The translations under genes were made by a program, and so were the position numbers. The notes under the pieces are model-generated. The model saw nothing but the letters and a program-made list of their open reading frames with translations. It made no database searches and had not been told where the DNA came from. A stretch of DNA of 64,000 nucleotides from Gentiana macrophylla (Eukaryota; Streptophyta; Magnoliopsida; Gentianales; Gentianaceae): positions 3,199,822-3,263,821 of the forward strand of contig CM047806.1 in the NCBI GenBank assembly GCA_026214975.1, in the 5' to 3' direction. This document shows positions 24,601 through 34,469 of the stretch, piece after piece (position 1 is the first letter of the stretch; the number at the start of each line of letters is the position of its first letter).

Positions 24601-27600
24601 ATATCAAAGGCGACGAAGGATCCCGAAAAAAAGAAGTGATATTCATGGCAGAAGAATCCAACACAGATCAACATTGCACCAACCTGGAGCAACAAGTTAT
24701 CGCTTTAACCAACGCCGTGGAGAGATACGTGTTTCCCTTCAACAACTTGCCCAACGTGATGGTGGACCTCCGCATCAACCGAGATGCGCCCGTCTTGTTG
24801 TTGCCCGGCCAACCAACCACATGCGATTGTCAATGCAGTCCGGCCCAATGGAGGCCATGTTGTCCGGACGAGAGGATTATGATGGATATCGGATCAAGGC
24901 TGAAATTCCAGTTTTCAACGGCAGTTTGGAGATAGAGTCATTCCTTGATTGGCTCAATGAGGTTGAGCGTTTCTTTGAGATCATGGAAGTCAGTGACGAG
25001 AGAAAGGTGGCCATTGTCGCATACAAATTAAGAGGAGCGAGCAAGACTTGGTGGCAAATGTACGAGAAGAACGTTATCGCCTTCACCAACCTCCAGTTCA
25101 AAATTGGCCATTGATGAGAGAGCTTTTACAACAACGGTTTCTTCCACGTGACTATACTCAGAATCTCTACCGGCAACTACTTGACAGCAATCAAGGCAAT
25201 CGCTCGGTAGCAAGTTACACAGAAGAATTTTTGCGTCTAACAGCAAGGTGTAACATTCGTGAAGATGATGACCTACAAGTTGCTCGATATGTTCGAGATT
25301 TGAAGCCAGAAATTCAAGAGCGCATGGGAGTTCAAGCCATTATGTCTTTGATGGATGCACGAGAAATGGCGGCAAGAGCCGAAGCCAGATTAGCTCAGCC
25401 ACTCCCACGTCAAACATTCAATAGACGACCCCCGTGGGAGACTCAACAACCACGTGCACCCGGGAACGTGCAGCAGCGCACACCAGTGCCGACACCAACT
25501 CCCACCCGGCCATCTTCTTCAACCACAGCTGAGACCATGCGTGTCCCACCAGAAGTACGTCGGACTCAGGCCGCGCCTCGTCCCAAAACCCGACCAACTA
25601 GCCAAAATCCATATCAACTACCTGGTCCCTCCATATGCTATCGTTGTAATCAACCCGGACACAAGTCTAATGAGTGTCCAAATCAAAGCCGCTGCACGCG
25701 TTGTTGATGCCGCACTGAGAGAATGTCCGGAAGACCTATGTGATGAAGAGCAAGAATACGAAGCTGATGATGTTTGTGGTGATGAGTATGAAGATTTCGT
25801 GTGCGTTGTTCAACGTACTTTTTGCTCCCTTAAGTAATAAGATCCGACTCAACGTAGACGTATTTTCCAAGCTAAATGCCGAGTGCAGAAGATGATTTGC
25901 AGCTTGATCATCGACAGTTGCAGTTGTGAGAATTTGATTTCTCAAAAATTGGTGGACCAGTTGAAACTTCCAACTGAACCACACCCGAATCCTTATCAGA
26001 TTGGTTGGATCCAGAAAGGTCCTAAATTGCAGGTGAATCGTGTTTGTAAAGTCCCGATAGCTATGGGAAAGTTTTATTCTGATGACGTCTTCTGTGATGT
26101 TGTGGAGATGGATGCATGCCACATTATGTTGGGCCGTCCTTGGCAGTTTGATGTGGATGCCACTCATAAGGGGCGTGACAATGTCTACTTGTTTCAATGG
26201 AAAGGCAAGAAGATTGTGGTTGCACCTTTGGGAAGTCCTAAGTTGCCTTCTAAAGTGGAAGGGCAGACATTTGTTTCTCTATCAGACTCTCCTGGATCTT
26301 TTAGTGCAGATGTGAAAGAAAGTGGTGGAGCTTATGGTTTGGTTATCAAGCCTGATTATGGCGAGACGGAGATTCCGGAAGTTATTCAACACTTGTTGGC
26401 CGAGTTTCCTGAACTCACTTCAGAACCAACTAAGTTACCTCCAATGAGAGACATTCAAAACCATATTGATTTTATTCCTGGTGCCAGATTACCCAATTTG
26501 CCCCACTATCGATTGAATCCTGAGGAGGCCAAGATTTTGCAAGAAAAGGTTGAGGCTTTACTGAAGATTGGGCATGTACGCGAGAGCATGAGTCCGTGTG
26601 CCGTACCTGCTCTCTTAGTCCCAAAGAAAGGCAATCAGTGGCGTATGTGTGTGGATAGCCGAGCTATCAACCGTATCACTATTCAATACCGGTTTCCTAT
26701 TCCTCGGTTGGATGATATGATTGATCAACTATCTGGATCAGTCGTATTCACCAAGATTGACTTGACAAGTGGTTATCATCAAATCCAAATTCGCCCTAAA
26801 GATGAATGGAAGACAGCTTTTAAGACAAAAGAAGGTTTGTACGAGTGGTTAGTGATGCCATTCGGTCTATCTAATGCACCCAGCACATTCATGCGGCTTA
26901 TGAATCAGGTGCTTAAACCGGTTCCTAACCAGTTTGGTTGTTGTTTTTTTGATGACATACTTATATACAGTAAAAGCATTGAGGAGCATCAAGGACATTT
27001 GAGGCAAGTCTTAGCAGCTCTTCAAGATAATGAGCTTTATATTAATTTGAAGAAGTGTCACTTTATGGTGGAAAGAGTTTTATTCTTGGGCTATGTGATT
27101 AGCAAAGATGGAGTACAAGTTGACCAACAGAAGATTCAAGCCATTGTTGATTGGCCTACTCCTACTACTATCTGTGAGGTACGCAGTTTCCATGGTTTGG
27201 CTACGTTTTACAGACGTTTTGTCCGAAACTTCAGCGGCATTGTTGCACCTATCACGGATTGTCTGAAGCAATCGCGTCCCTTTGAGTGGACCCCTGCGGC
27301 TACACGAGCGTTTGAAGAGATCAAGCGGAAACTCACTTCAGCCCCAGTTCTTGCGCTACCTGATTTTGACAAAGTGTTTGAAGTTGAGTGTGACGCTTGT
27401 GGGACAGTGTGGAGGCGTTCTATCACGAAAGGCGCGCCTATCGCATTCTTTAGTGAGAAGTTCAATGAGTCACGCCAAAGTTGGCCTACTTATGATCAGG
27501 AACTCTTTGCAGTTGTCCGTGCCTTCAATACTTGGGAGCATTATTTACTTCCTAAGGAGTTCGTGTTATATACCGACCATCAATCATTGGTGCATTTTCG

Positions 27601-29803
27601 CTCTCAACGTGATCTTAAAAATAAAATGCATGTTCGTTGGGCCGCTTACTTTGGCCAGTTCAACTACGTAATTAAGCACAAGTCTGGAGCGTCTAATAAG
27701 GTAGCTGATGCTTTGAGTCGACGTGAAGCTCTTTTAGTCACTGTGAGCAATGAAGTTGTTGGGTTTAATTTTCTTCCCGAGCTTTATGTTAACGACCCAG
27801 ATTTTGGTGGAATTTGGACCAAGTATCTTTCCAAGAAACCCATGGGAGACTTTTTTGTTCAAGATGGATATCTGTTTAAAAGCAACCGACTTTGTATTCC
27901 ACAAACTTCGTTGCGAGAGAAGCTTGTTCGGGAACTTCATGCCGGTGGTCTTAGTGCTCATTTGGGAAGAGATAAGACAATTAGCAGGCTTGAAGAGAGA
28001 TATTTCTGGCCACAATTGAAGAGAGATGCAGGGAAGATCGTGCAAAAGTGTTCAATCTGTCAAACTCAAAAGGTCCAAGGCCAGAACACTGGCCTTTATA
28101 TGCCGTTGCCTATTCCCGATCAGCCTTGGGAAGACTTATCTAAGGATTTTGTTTTTGGTTTGCCTCATACTCAAAGAGGTTCTGATTCTATCTTTGTTAT
28201 GGTGGATCGTTTTTCCAAGATGGCGCATTTCATTCCTTGCAAGCACACTTCCGATGCCCCTCATGTGGCTAAGTTATTCTTTCAAGAGATTTTTCGTCTT
28301 CATGGAATCCCTCACACAATTACTTCTGATTGTGATCCTAAATTCCTTGCGGTGTTTTGGTCTACATTGTGGAAGCGTTTTGACACCAAGTTAAAGTTTA
28401 GTAGTTCAGCTCACCCCCAGACAGACGGTCAAACTGAGGTTGTAAACCGTACTCTGGGTAGCTTACTACGTTGCTTATGTGTTGAGCAAAAGAAGCAATG
28501 GGATCTTGCATTGGCTCAAGCTGAATTTGCATACAACAGTGTGCAACATCGAGCCACGGGCACGTCCCCATTTTCTATTGACTAAAGGAGAGTTCCAGCT
28601 ATGACTGTTGACCTTATTCAGCTTCCTACCGGTTTCAAGAAGAGTGAAGCTGCGGATCTTTTGGCTCATCAGCATGTGGATACTATTGCTGAAGTGAAGA
28701 AGAAGTTGGAACAGACGACAGCTCGTTACAAGTCCGCCGCCGATCAGCATCGTCGTGCGAAGATTTTTCAAGTTGGAGACTTGGTGATGGTATACTTGCG
28801 TAAGGAGCGAGGAGGTGGACAACATAAGCTTGATGCACGTAAGATTGGTCCGTTCAAGATTCTCAAGAAGATTAATGACAATGCTTACGTCATTGATTTG
28901 CCCGAGCACATGAGGATTTCCAAGACATTCAACATTGCTGATCTCTACCCCTATTATCCAGAACGACAACTCGAGGCGAGTTGCGCATTAAGTGGAAGGG
29001 AATGATGAGGAATTATTTATTAGTATTTTACTTTATTTTATGAGAATAATAAATAGGGAATATTTGATGTGATTTTATTTCCTTAATTATGAAAATTAGG
29101 AGCAAGTATTTTATTTCTTAGGAGCCAAGTTATTCTAGAAGATTTCTAGTTCTTTTTTTTGCACTATAAATAGAGATAAATCTCATTGTATTGAACACAT
29201 CTTTCTATCAATAAAATCATAAGAGTTTTCTCATTAAGTCTTTGGAGCATCTTTGATTCTTGAGTTTTTCGTCCGATTGAACGATATCAATCACCCTCGT
29301 CCGTTCGTACGATAACGAACTTGGTTCTCCCGGTCCTGTCCTACATCATGCAACATGCGTTATTGATCGAGTTTGTTCAAATACGAATTAATTTGTCTTT
29401 ATTTTTATTTTATGAAATAATTTAAGTGGAAATGTTTTGATTGCATCGTTGTTGCATTATTGCTTTGCTTTGAAATGAAATGACCAATAAGTTACATGGC
29501 ACGTGCAAGTAGTAGGTAAATGTCAACATTATGAACACTGAACTCAATAATATTAATAAAAAATTTAAAAAAAACTTGAATAAATATGCCTGAAAAGTAG
29601 TTTCTTATGAAAATTATGTTGCGACGCATACGGCACGCATGCGTCGTGAATGCGGCACGCATGCGTCGTGAATTGTCCATGCGTCACAAATACAGCACGC
29701 ATGCGTTGTGAATAAACCCCTGCCAAGCATATTTTTCAAATAACTATTTTTTAAGCATATTTTTCCAATTTTTATCTTTTTGAGCATATTTATTCAAGTT
29801 TCC

Positions 29804-29849
<46 letters not shown>

Positions 29850-32600
29850 TTGTTTTCTTTTAGGTTAGAGTTATACGTTACATCATGTGCCGGATTTTTT
29901 TATTTTTTTATTTGTTTTAATGAGGGAATGGAGAATTTATTCTGGTTTACATCATGAATATCAATATTTATCACTTGATGCAGGGGCGGAACCACCCTAT
30001 AGCTAGGGTGGTCTCAAGCCCCTCCCAAATGGTCTCAAGCCCCCCACAAAATGTTCTCAAGCCCCCTCCCCACCAAATTTTTATTATTGTATTAGTAGTA
30101 GTGTTAATATTAAGTATGTTATGTGTTTTTTTCTTGAACAAAAAATCTTATATCCTAGTGGTTTAAGGACAAACCTTTTTCAGTCTCTATAATTCTAGGT
30201 TGTAAGTTCAAATCCCACTACCAACATTTTTTAATTTTTTCTCGGATTTTTTTTTTGCAGTTTATATACCAAGACCATCCCGAAAATTTTTTCTGGTTCC
30301 GCCACTGACTGATGGTATCTGATTACTGTCACATATGTGCATCGTTAGTTTATTAGATTACTAAAATAGTATATTATACCAAAAAAAGGAAAATTATAGG
30401 GTTGTATTCTCAAAACTTTTCATAAAACCTACTTCTAACAATTTGTTGCGATTGTGAATGAATCTAGTTTTTAAATTTTATTTATCAATTTATAAAAATA
30501 ATACTTATACAATCTCGTAAGATATTCGACACCTAACAAGCTTGCGGTCAAATCAAAGAGAACATTGGTGACCAATCAAGATCATGATCTAATTGTCCAT
30601 TAATTTATCTCAATATTCAATATTCTTTAATTTTGTAAAAATGACGTCGGTATACGATGTAATAAATTAAATAAAATTATAGATAAATAACAAATAACAC
30701 CCACCCAGCTATCGTATTCATCACCTCACACGTGCACCTTCACCTCACACATGAGCGAGTATGTACCCCACTAAATGGTGGTGGCAGGCAGACGTATGTT
30801 ATGTTAGTTCTTCTAGCTTCGAGAACTGTCAAGGTATCGCGCACAGAATACTTGCGGGGACACGGCCCCCTAGCTTCGCACCTTTCACATACTAAGAGTG
30901 ACTGGAATCCCTGGCTAGTTAGTTTGAGGATTCTCACTTCCCTTCTTCGAGCAAAGCATGAATCTAGCACCCTTGCTCCCACCACACTACTCAATCGTTT
31001 ACCGTACCCACATGCTTACTCCCACGCCAATCGCCACACTCCACCCCAATTCATGCTCACCTCATCTTACTCCCATGCTCAACCTCGCCAGCTCTCACAC
31101 CCCACCCTACTCATGCTCAACCCTCGTCATTCTCCACCTTATCTTATTCATCCCAAGCATACAAAAGCCTACCCCTACCCTCACCCCACCTGTAGCTCAC
31201 CTAACCCCACCCACATTCACCCATGCTATATACCCGCTAACTCACACACCCTGAGCACCCTCACTAATGCCACTCGCTCCACACATCTCCCCACCCACCC
31301 CTACCATATTACCCATCAAACCTCACCCGTACCCCAATCTATTATCATCCACTTCCTCATTGCAATTAGGTGGGTAAAAGGTTATGGGTCGGGTCGGGTG
31401 GCTGTGGATTAAACGTGTCAATTTTTATTGCGTCTCATTCTATCTATTTTTGTAAATAGTTATATTATTGGAATTTCATTAACATGTCTTACATAAACAA
31501 TGTAATGAAATAATGAAGAAAAAAAATCATTATATTACAATTTAAAGCAGGGGCGCATCTATCTATGTTGAGAAGAGTGGAGTCGTGTGATTGTACTGAA
31601 ATCCGATGAATTCTTTTTAGTATTTACGATGTGGTTTTGTTGTTAAAAAAACCGTTTTGTAATTTAAAAATGTAATTTAGTCTTGAGTGACACAACTGAA
31701 ACAAATTTCTAGAGAATGAATTTATAGTTTTAAATTCTGGCACTAAAAAAAAAAAACACTCTATTGCTACACTAGTTTTTGCCAAACACACGAAAAAAGT
31801 GTGGTTAATAGCACTTGGTTAGACTCTTTTGCCATTCTCATGTGGCTTAAAGTAAGTATAACAACACTTTTTTTGTTGTGTGATAAACAATAGTTTAGCA
31901 AAAAACTTTTTTTCTTATAGTGTGGTTACCCCACTGGATAAAATTTCTGTATCCTCCCCATGATCTAATGTCATTAGTAAGCAATTTAGAATGAAATAGT
32001 ACCTGAATGAAAGGGTAAGCTTGGGAAACAAATGAGGCTTTCTTAAATACAGAGGTTGAGTCACAAAATAAAACAAGTCCGCCCAGTCAAGCTTTTGTTC
32101 CTCGGATACAACGAAGGCCTGCCCGAATCCCTCCACATCATCGGCTGCTTGCCTGAATTTCTCTTTCTCCTCCTTAGACATATGGAAAAACCCTTCAATC
32201 TCCTTTTTCACATTCTCTACCACTGATAAGCTCACCCCATGATTAACTATCTATAACAAAATTAATTCTTTATAATCATCATAATGGTACTAATAATTAA
32301 CCTTAAAGCAGAAATGAACTTTAATTAATTAATTACCTGGAAAAAACCCCATTCTTTGCAAGCAAAATGCAGCTTTTCCAGCTCCAAGTTCATCAGATCA
32401 TCCCCAGAAAGCAGCTTTTGCAAGTCTATAACCGGAATTTCTTTCGGGGAATTAGAAGAATTGAGTAATATTGGAGGATGATCGTTATCAACGACACGAA
32501 CGTAACGAGGTGGAACTGACGATAAATTCTGGTTAGATAATTCATGAACTGAAGGCACTTTTAAAGAGCCACCTAATTTTGTGCTGCTGCTTGAATCCAT
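18670..32600 (-). CDS. 2-oxoglutarate/Fe(II)-dependent dioxygenase, SRG1-like (gene C, four exons over 13.9 kb)
   Basis: Exons are 32337-32600, 32003-32250, 23466-23790 and 18670-18912. They give 359 codons plus stop, with GT-AG borders and the same intron phases as A and B. The start is the ATG at 32600 (MDSSSSTKL) in the good context GGCCATGG. DIOX_N is followed by the jelly-roll core with [13 protein letters not shown] (H234, D236), H291 and R301-x-S303. The coding parts are intact although about 92 per cent of the gene is intron. Intron 2 (about 8.2 kb) holds a gypsy element, a hAT-like MITE, a CACTA MITE and other repeats. Intron 3 (about 4.5 kb) holds a copia derivative. The gypsy LTR begins six bases from exon 3 and now forms most of the splice acceptor region. 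Whether a full mRNA is still made is uncertain. The substrate is unknown. Confidence 0.88.
20342..20924 (-). pseudogene. Copia pol remnants
   Basis: Minus-strand pieces of copia pol lie inside the intron 3 element. RNase H-like text ([20 protein letters not shown]) is at 20342-20539. Sequence of the integrase / reverse transcriptase junction ([14 protein letters not shown]) is at 20706-20924. The two are out of frame, with the catalytic centre of reverse transcriptase missing between them. Confidence 0.75.
20990..22835. other. Interior of the copia derivative, unidentified
   Basis: AT-rich sequence in the 5' half of the element (minus orientation) where gag and protease would be expected. 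I see no zinc knuckle or protease motif on either strand. It may be heavily decayed or replaced sequence. Confidence 0.4.
23791..23796 (-). other. Exon 3 splice acceptor of gene C at a retrotransposon junction
   Basis: The acceptor AG is at 23792-23791 on the minus strand, within the sequence TTGCAG before exon 3. TGCAA at 23792-23796 is the target duplication of the gypsy element that starts at 23797. Everything further upstream in the intron, including the usual pyrimidine tract, is now LTR sequence (reading ATTCCTCATCATTGCAG), which happens to be pyrimidine-rich. Confidence 0.85.
24645..25837 (+). pseudogene. Gypsy gag, frameshifted
   Basis: The reading starts at the ATG at 24645 (MAEESNTDQ) but must change frame near 24720 and again near 25070 to stay in gag-like sequence. 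The capsid-like part has the familiar [14 protein letters not shown] and ETTWW-type text (ASKTWWQMY), then SYTEEFLRL and a CCHC knuckle ([15 protein letters not shown], near 25636-25680). Another frame change follows the knuckle, before an acidic stretch ending at 25837. No intact gag can be produced from this copy. Confidence 0.85.
25883..29005 (+). pseudogene. Gypsy pol (protease, RT, RNase H, integrase) with one stop codon
   Basis: One frame of 900 codons runs from 25883 to a TAA at 28583-28585 and resumes in the same frame to a TGA at 29003-29005, which is also the first three bases of the 3' LTR. Order: protease (the active-site text reads IIDSCS where D-S/T-G is expected, so it is probably dead), reverse transcriptase ([13 protein letters not shown], then FFDD near 26946), and RNase H (shortened after ECDACG). 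Next comes integrase with the HHCC finger (CSICQTQ) and D, D, E residues ([23 protein letters not shown]). Last is a GPF-type C-terminal domain (KIGPFKIL). The stop falls inside the integrase C-terminal part. Confidence 0.93.
29354..29568. other. Intron 2 of gene C, between gypsy element and MITE
   Basis: AT-rich intron sequence with no gene or clear element. Confidence 0.4.
29569..29804. mobile_element. MITE with AAACTTGAA ends and a GCATGCGT core
   Basis: Inverted ends AAAACTTGAATAAATATG and CATATTTATTCAAGTTTCCC. The core (29620-29712) has three or four copies of GGCACGCATGCGTCGTGAA, itself palindromic (ACGCATGCGT). A relative lies at 41981-42218. It is followed directly by a run of about 43 A bases (29805-29847). 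Confidence 0.65.
29805..29847. repeat. Poly(A) tract
   Basis: Uninterrupted run of about 43 A inside intron 2 of gene C (a run of T in the gene's own orientation). It is probably a simple repeat; no retroposed gene precedes it. Confidence 0.85.
29981..30307. mobile_element. hAT-like MITE containing a SINE-like stretch, intron 2 of gene C
   Basis: The 327-bp element starts CAGGGGCGGAACCA and ends TGGTTCCGCCACTG (inverted repeats with one mismatch). Flanks ACTTGATG and ACTGATG fit a worn 8-bp target duplication. Inside, near 30150-30230, CCTAGTGGTTTAAGG and GGTTGTAAGTTCAAATCCC look like the A and B boxes of a tRNA-derived SINE. Confidence 0.75.
30308..31548. other. Intron 2 of gene C, AT-rich then C-rich and almost G-free
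   Basis: 30308-30700 is AT-rich with no feature. From about 30960 to 31350 the plus strand is rich in C, A and T and almost free of G, with degenerate repeats of CCCCACC, CTCATGCTCA and CACCC. It keeps a 226-codon frame open at 30732-31412 (high P, H, T, S, L). This looks like a product of base composition rather than a gene. Confidence 0.6.
31549..31950. mobile_element. Remnant of a CAGGGGCG-type element holding a CACTA MITE
   Basis: The left end CAGGGGCGCATCTATC and following text GAAATCCGATGAATTC and GTTTTGTTGTTAAAA match a related copy near 42470-42660 in the same orientation. No matching right end is visible, so only a remnant is called. It contains the CACTA MITE at 31741-31922. Confidence 0.45.
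31741..31922. mobile_element. CACTA-type MITE, 182 bp, in intron 2 of gene C
   Basis: It begins CACTAAAAAAAAAA and ends TTTTTTCTTATAGTG, so the ends are inverted CACTA repeats. The flanking TGG is duplicated exactly (31738-31740 and 31923-31925), the 3-bp duplication of CACTA elements. It ends 80 bases from exon 2 of gene C. A truncated sister lies at 33358-33515. Confidence 0.88.
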
Positions 32601-32745
32601 GGCCACAGTTGGTTAATTTTCTTTAATTTCTTGAGGTTTCTGATATATCTTTTGATCGTGAAATTCAGATAGATATGAAACACCGCAGGCCAAGATTGAC
32701 TACATTTAAAATATGGCGTCAAGTGAATGATGTAGGCTTTCTAAT

Positions 32746-32751
32746 TTTATA
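32746..32751 (-). promoter_or_regulatory. Possible TATA box of gene C
   Basis: TATAAA on the minus strand about 150 bases before the gene C start codon. A cluster of MITEs begins at 32843, so the native promoter beyond about 240 bases has been replaced or displaced. Confidence 0.4.
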
Positions 32752-32842
32752 ATATACAAGGCCTGGATAAATTTTTTAATTGACTGTCATGTTACTCAAA
32801 AATATTAAAGCTGTCATTATCCCTAATTATCTTTATTTTTTA

Positions 32843-33184
32843 AGGATAATTAGGGATAATGACACAATCTGGAATATTTTTAAGAATGCGGACACATTTA
32901 TATTTTTTATAGGAGGATTTGTATAATTTTATAATGGATCGACAAACATTGAATCTCGAAAATCAGTAAATCACCCCAGTGAATCCCGAAATCAGTGAAT
33001 TTCGACAGTGAATCCCGAAAATCAGTGACTTTCGACAATGAATTTTAAAAAATAGTGAATTTCGACAGTGAATTTAAACTGTGAATTTCGACAGTGGATA
33101 AATAGTTTTGTCCTTTATGCAAAATTTTCAAAAGACTGTCATTCTACTCAATTTATGAAATATGTCATTCTCCCTCATTCCCCC
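32843..33184. mobile_element. Mutator-type MITE upstream of gene C
   Basis: 342 bp. Inverted ends are AGGATAATTAGGGATAATGACA-like and its partner TGTCATTCTCCCTCATTCCCC. The 9-bp flank TATTTTTTA is duplicated exactly (32834-32842 and 33185-33193). The body repeats GTGAATTTCGACAGTGAAT and GAATCCCGAAAATCAGTGA, as in the copy at 13114-17593. Sequence just outside on both sides (32775-32833 and 33194-33240) resembles further ends of the same family, so this may be another nest. Confidence 0.85.
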
Positions 33185-33357
33185 TATTTTTTATAGGGGG
33201 AGGACAACTCTTATAATTTTTATAGCCTGAAAGACAAAACAAAACAAAAACAAAAACAAAAAAAATCTGGCGCGTCCTGGCGCTGCCCCGGTTTTATTTT
33301 TTCTTTTTCTTTTTTCTTTTTCATTTCTAATTTTCAAACATCATATCATTCAAATTA

Positions 33358-33515
33358 CACTATAAGAAAAAACACTTTTTTGCTACACTATTGTTTGTCA
33401 CACAACAAAAAATGTGTTGTTGTATACTTATTTTTAGCCACAGGAACATTGCAAAAGAGTCTAATCAAGAACTAGTAGCCATGCTTTTTTTTTTGTATGT
33501 GGCAAAAACTAGTAA
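33358..33515. mobile_element. Truncated CACTA-type MITE
   Basis: Starts CACTATAAGAAAAAACAC and follows the reverse complement of the MITE at 31741-31922 (shared GGCAAAAACTAGT, AAAGAGTCTAA), but the second end is missing. Confidence 0.7.
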
Positions 33516-33805
33516 ATCCATGGAGTCAAATCAATTTCTTGTAGCAAACTTGATTTTCTCAAGACATCTCCTACTGCGTACATGATCAAAACATAAACAA
33601 AATTGTATGCGATTGTTGAATATCCAACACTTAAGTCCTTAAGTCCAACAATTAAGTCCCTTTAAAATAAAATCGCCCCCTTTCTTCATAACAATAATAA
33701 ATTCTTATTGCTAAATTATTACTTTTAATTTTTTTAATATCATATCTATATTTTCAACTATGCGGTTAATTTATAAAATAAATATATGTTCAGTAATGAC
33801 AATTA
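33516..33805. other. AT-rich intergenic sequence
   Basis: No gene or clear element recognised. The sequence ATCATATCTATATTTTCAACTATGC-like text near 33740 recurs loosely near 42700, another sign of old repeats. Confidence 0.35.
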
Positions 33806-34046
33806 CTACCTCAATTTCAAAATATAAATACGTTTAACTTTTTGGTTTTGGAGTATTTATTTTATTATTCTTCATTACGCATGATTTATTATCAATTCAC
33901 ATACTTTTCATTACTTTATTTATAAGTATTGAATTAATTATAGTCAAATGGTATTTTTGACTTTTATCTTTAAAATTTATATCACTATCCACTTTCATAA
34001 ACTGTGCAAAAAGTCCAAATTAACTTATATTTTGGGACGGATGTAG
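33806..34046. mobile_element. Stowaway-like MITE
   Basis: Ends CTACCTCAATTTCAAAATAT and ATATTTTGGGACGGATGTAG are inverted repeats with a few changes, flanked by TA on both sides (33804-33805 and 34047-34048). This end type and a TA duplication are typical of Tc1/mariner-derived MITEs. Confidence 0.75.
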
Positions 34047-34469
34047 TATTATATATACAATGATTTTATGCTTAGTAGAATTATTTTATATCTCTTACTC
34101 GTACGTATTGGATCAAACTCGCCATGTTACCTTTTCATTCTTTTAAGAATGATAAGCTTTTTTTAGTTATAAATCATGTATTACATTGGTTTCAAATGAA
34201 GATTTGTCTCAAGTATCTTGTATATCTATGGATACTCTCTAAGTTCCTCCTAACCTAAAAAAATCATCAAAATATAATGTGTCCGAAAAATCGTGTAATG
34301 TTTTAATTGCGTATAGTTTTATACTAAATTCTATTACAACTGCAAATACTCTAGTTTGTCAAATAATTTACTGTCAGCCAAGATTAATAATCGTAAAGAC
34401 ATAGAATCATTAATTGTGTCACATGTGTAATACCGAGTTTAAAAATATTCAAGGGTTTAGCAATAATCC
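34047..34469. other. AT-rich intergenic sequence
   Basis: No coding or repeat structure recognised. Confidence 0.35.

Larger units (their letters stand above)
23797..29348 (+). mobile_element. Ty3/gypsy LTR retrotransposon in intron 2 of gene C
   Basis: LTRs are 23797-24144 (348 bp) and 29003-29348 (346 bp), both from TGATGAGGAATTATTT to CCTGTCCTACATCA. The target duplication TGCAA is exact at 23792-23796 and 29349-29353. TGGTATCAGAGA directly after the 5' LTR is the tRNA-iMet primer site. AGTGGAAGGGAA before the 3' LTR is the polypurine tract. Each LTR has a TATA box (TATAAATAGAG near 23959 and 29165) and AATAAA. LTRs differ mainly in one patch near 24030 / 29230 and in T-run length. It lies antisense to the host gene. 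The 5.55-kb size fits small plant chromovirus-type elements, but no chromodomain follows the integrase. Confidence 0.95.

Noticed and set aside
29805..29847. Poly(A) tail of a processed pseudogene
   Set aside because: No coding sequence precedes it; the upstream unit is a MITE with its own inverted ends.
30732..31412. 226-codon open frame, plus strand
   Set aside because: It lies in a C-rich, G-poor intron tract with degenerate repeats; open by composition, no domain, and antisense to gene C.
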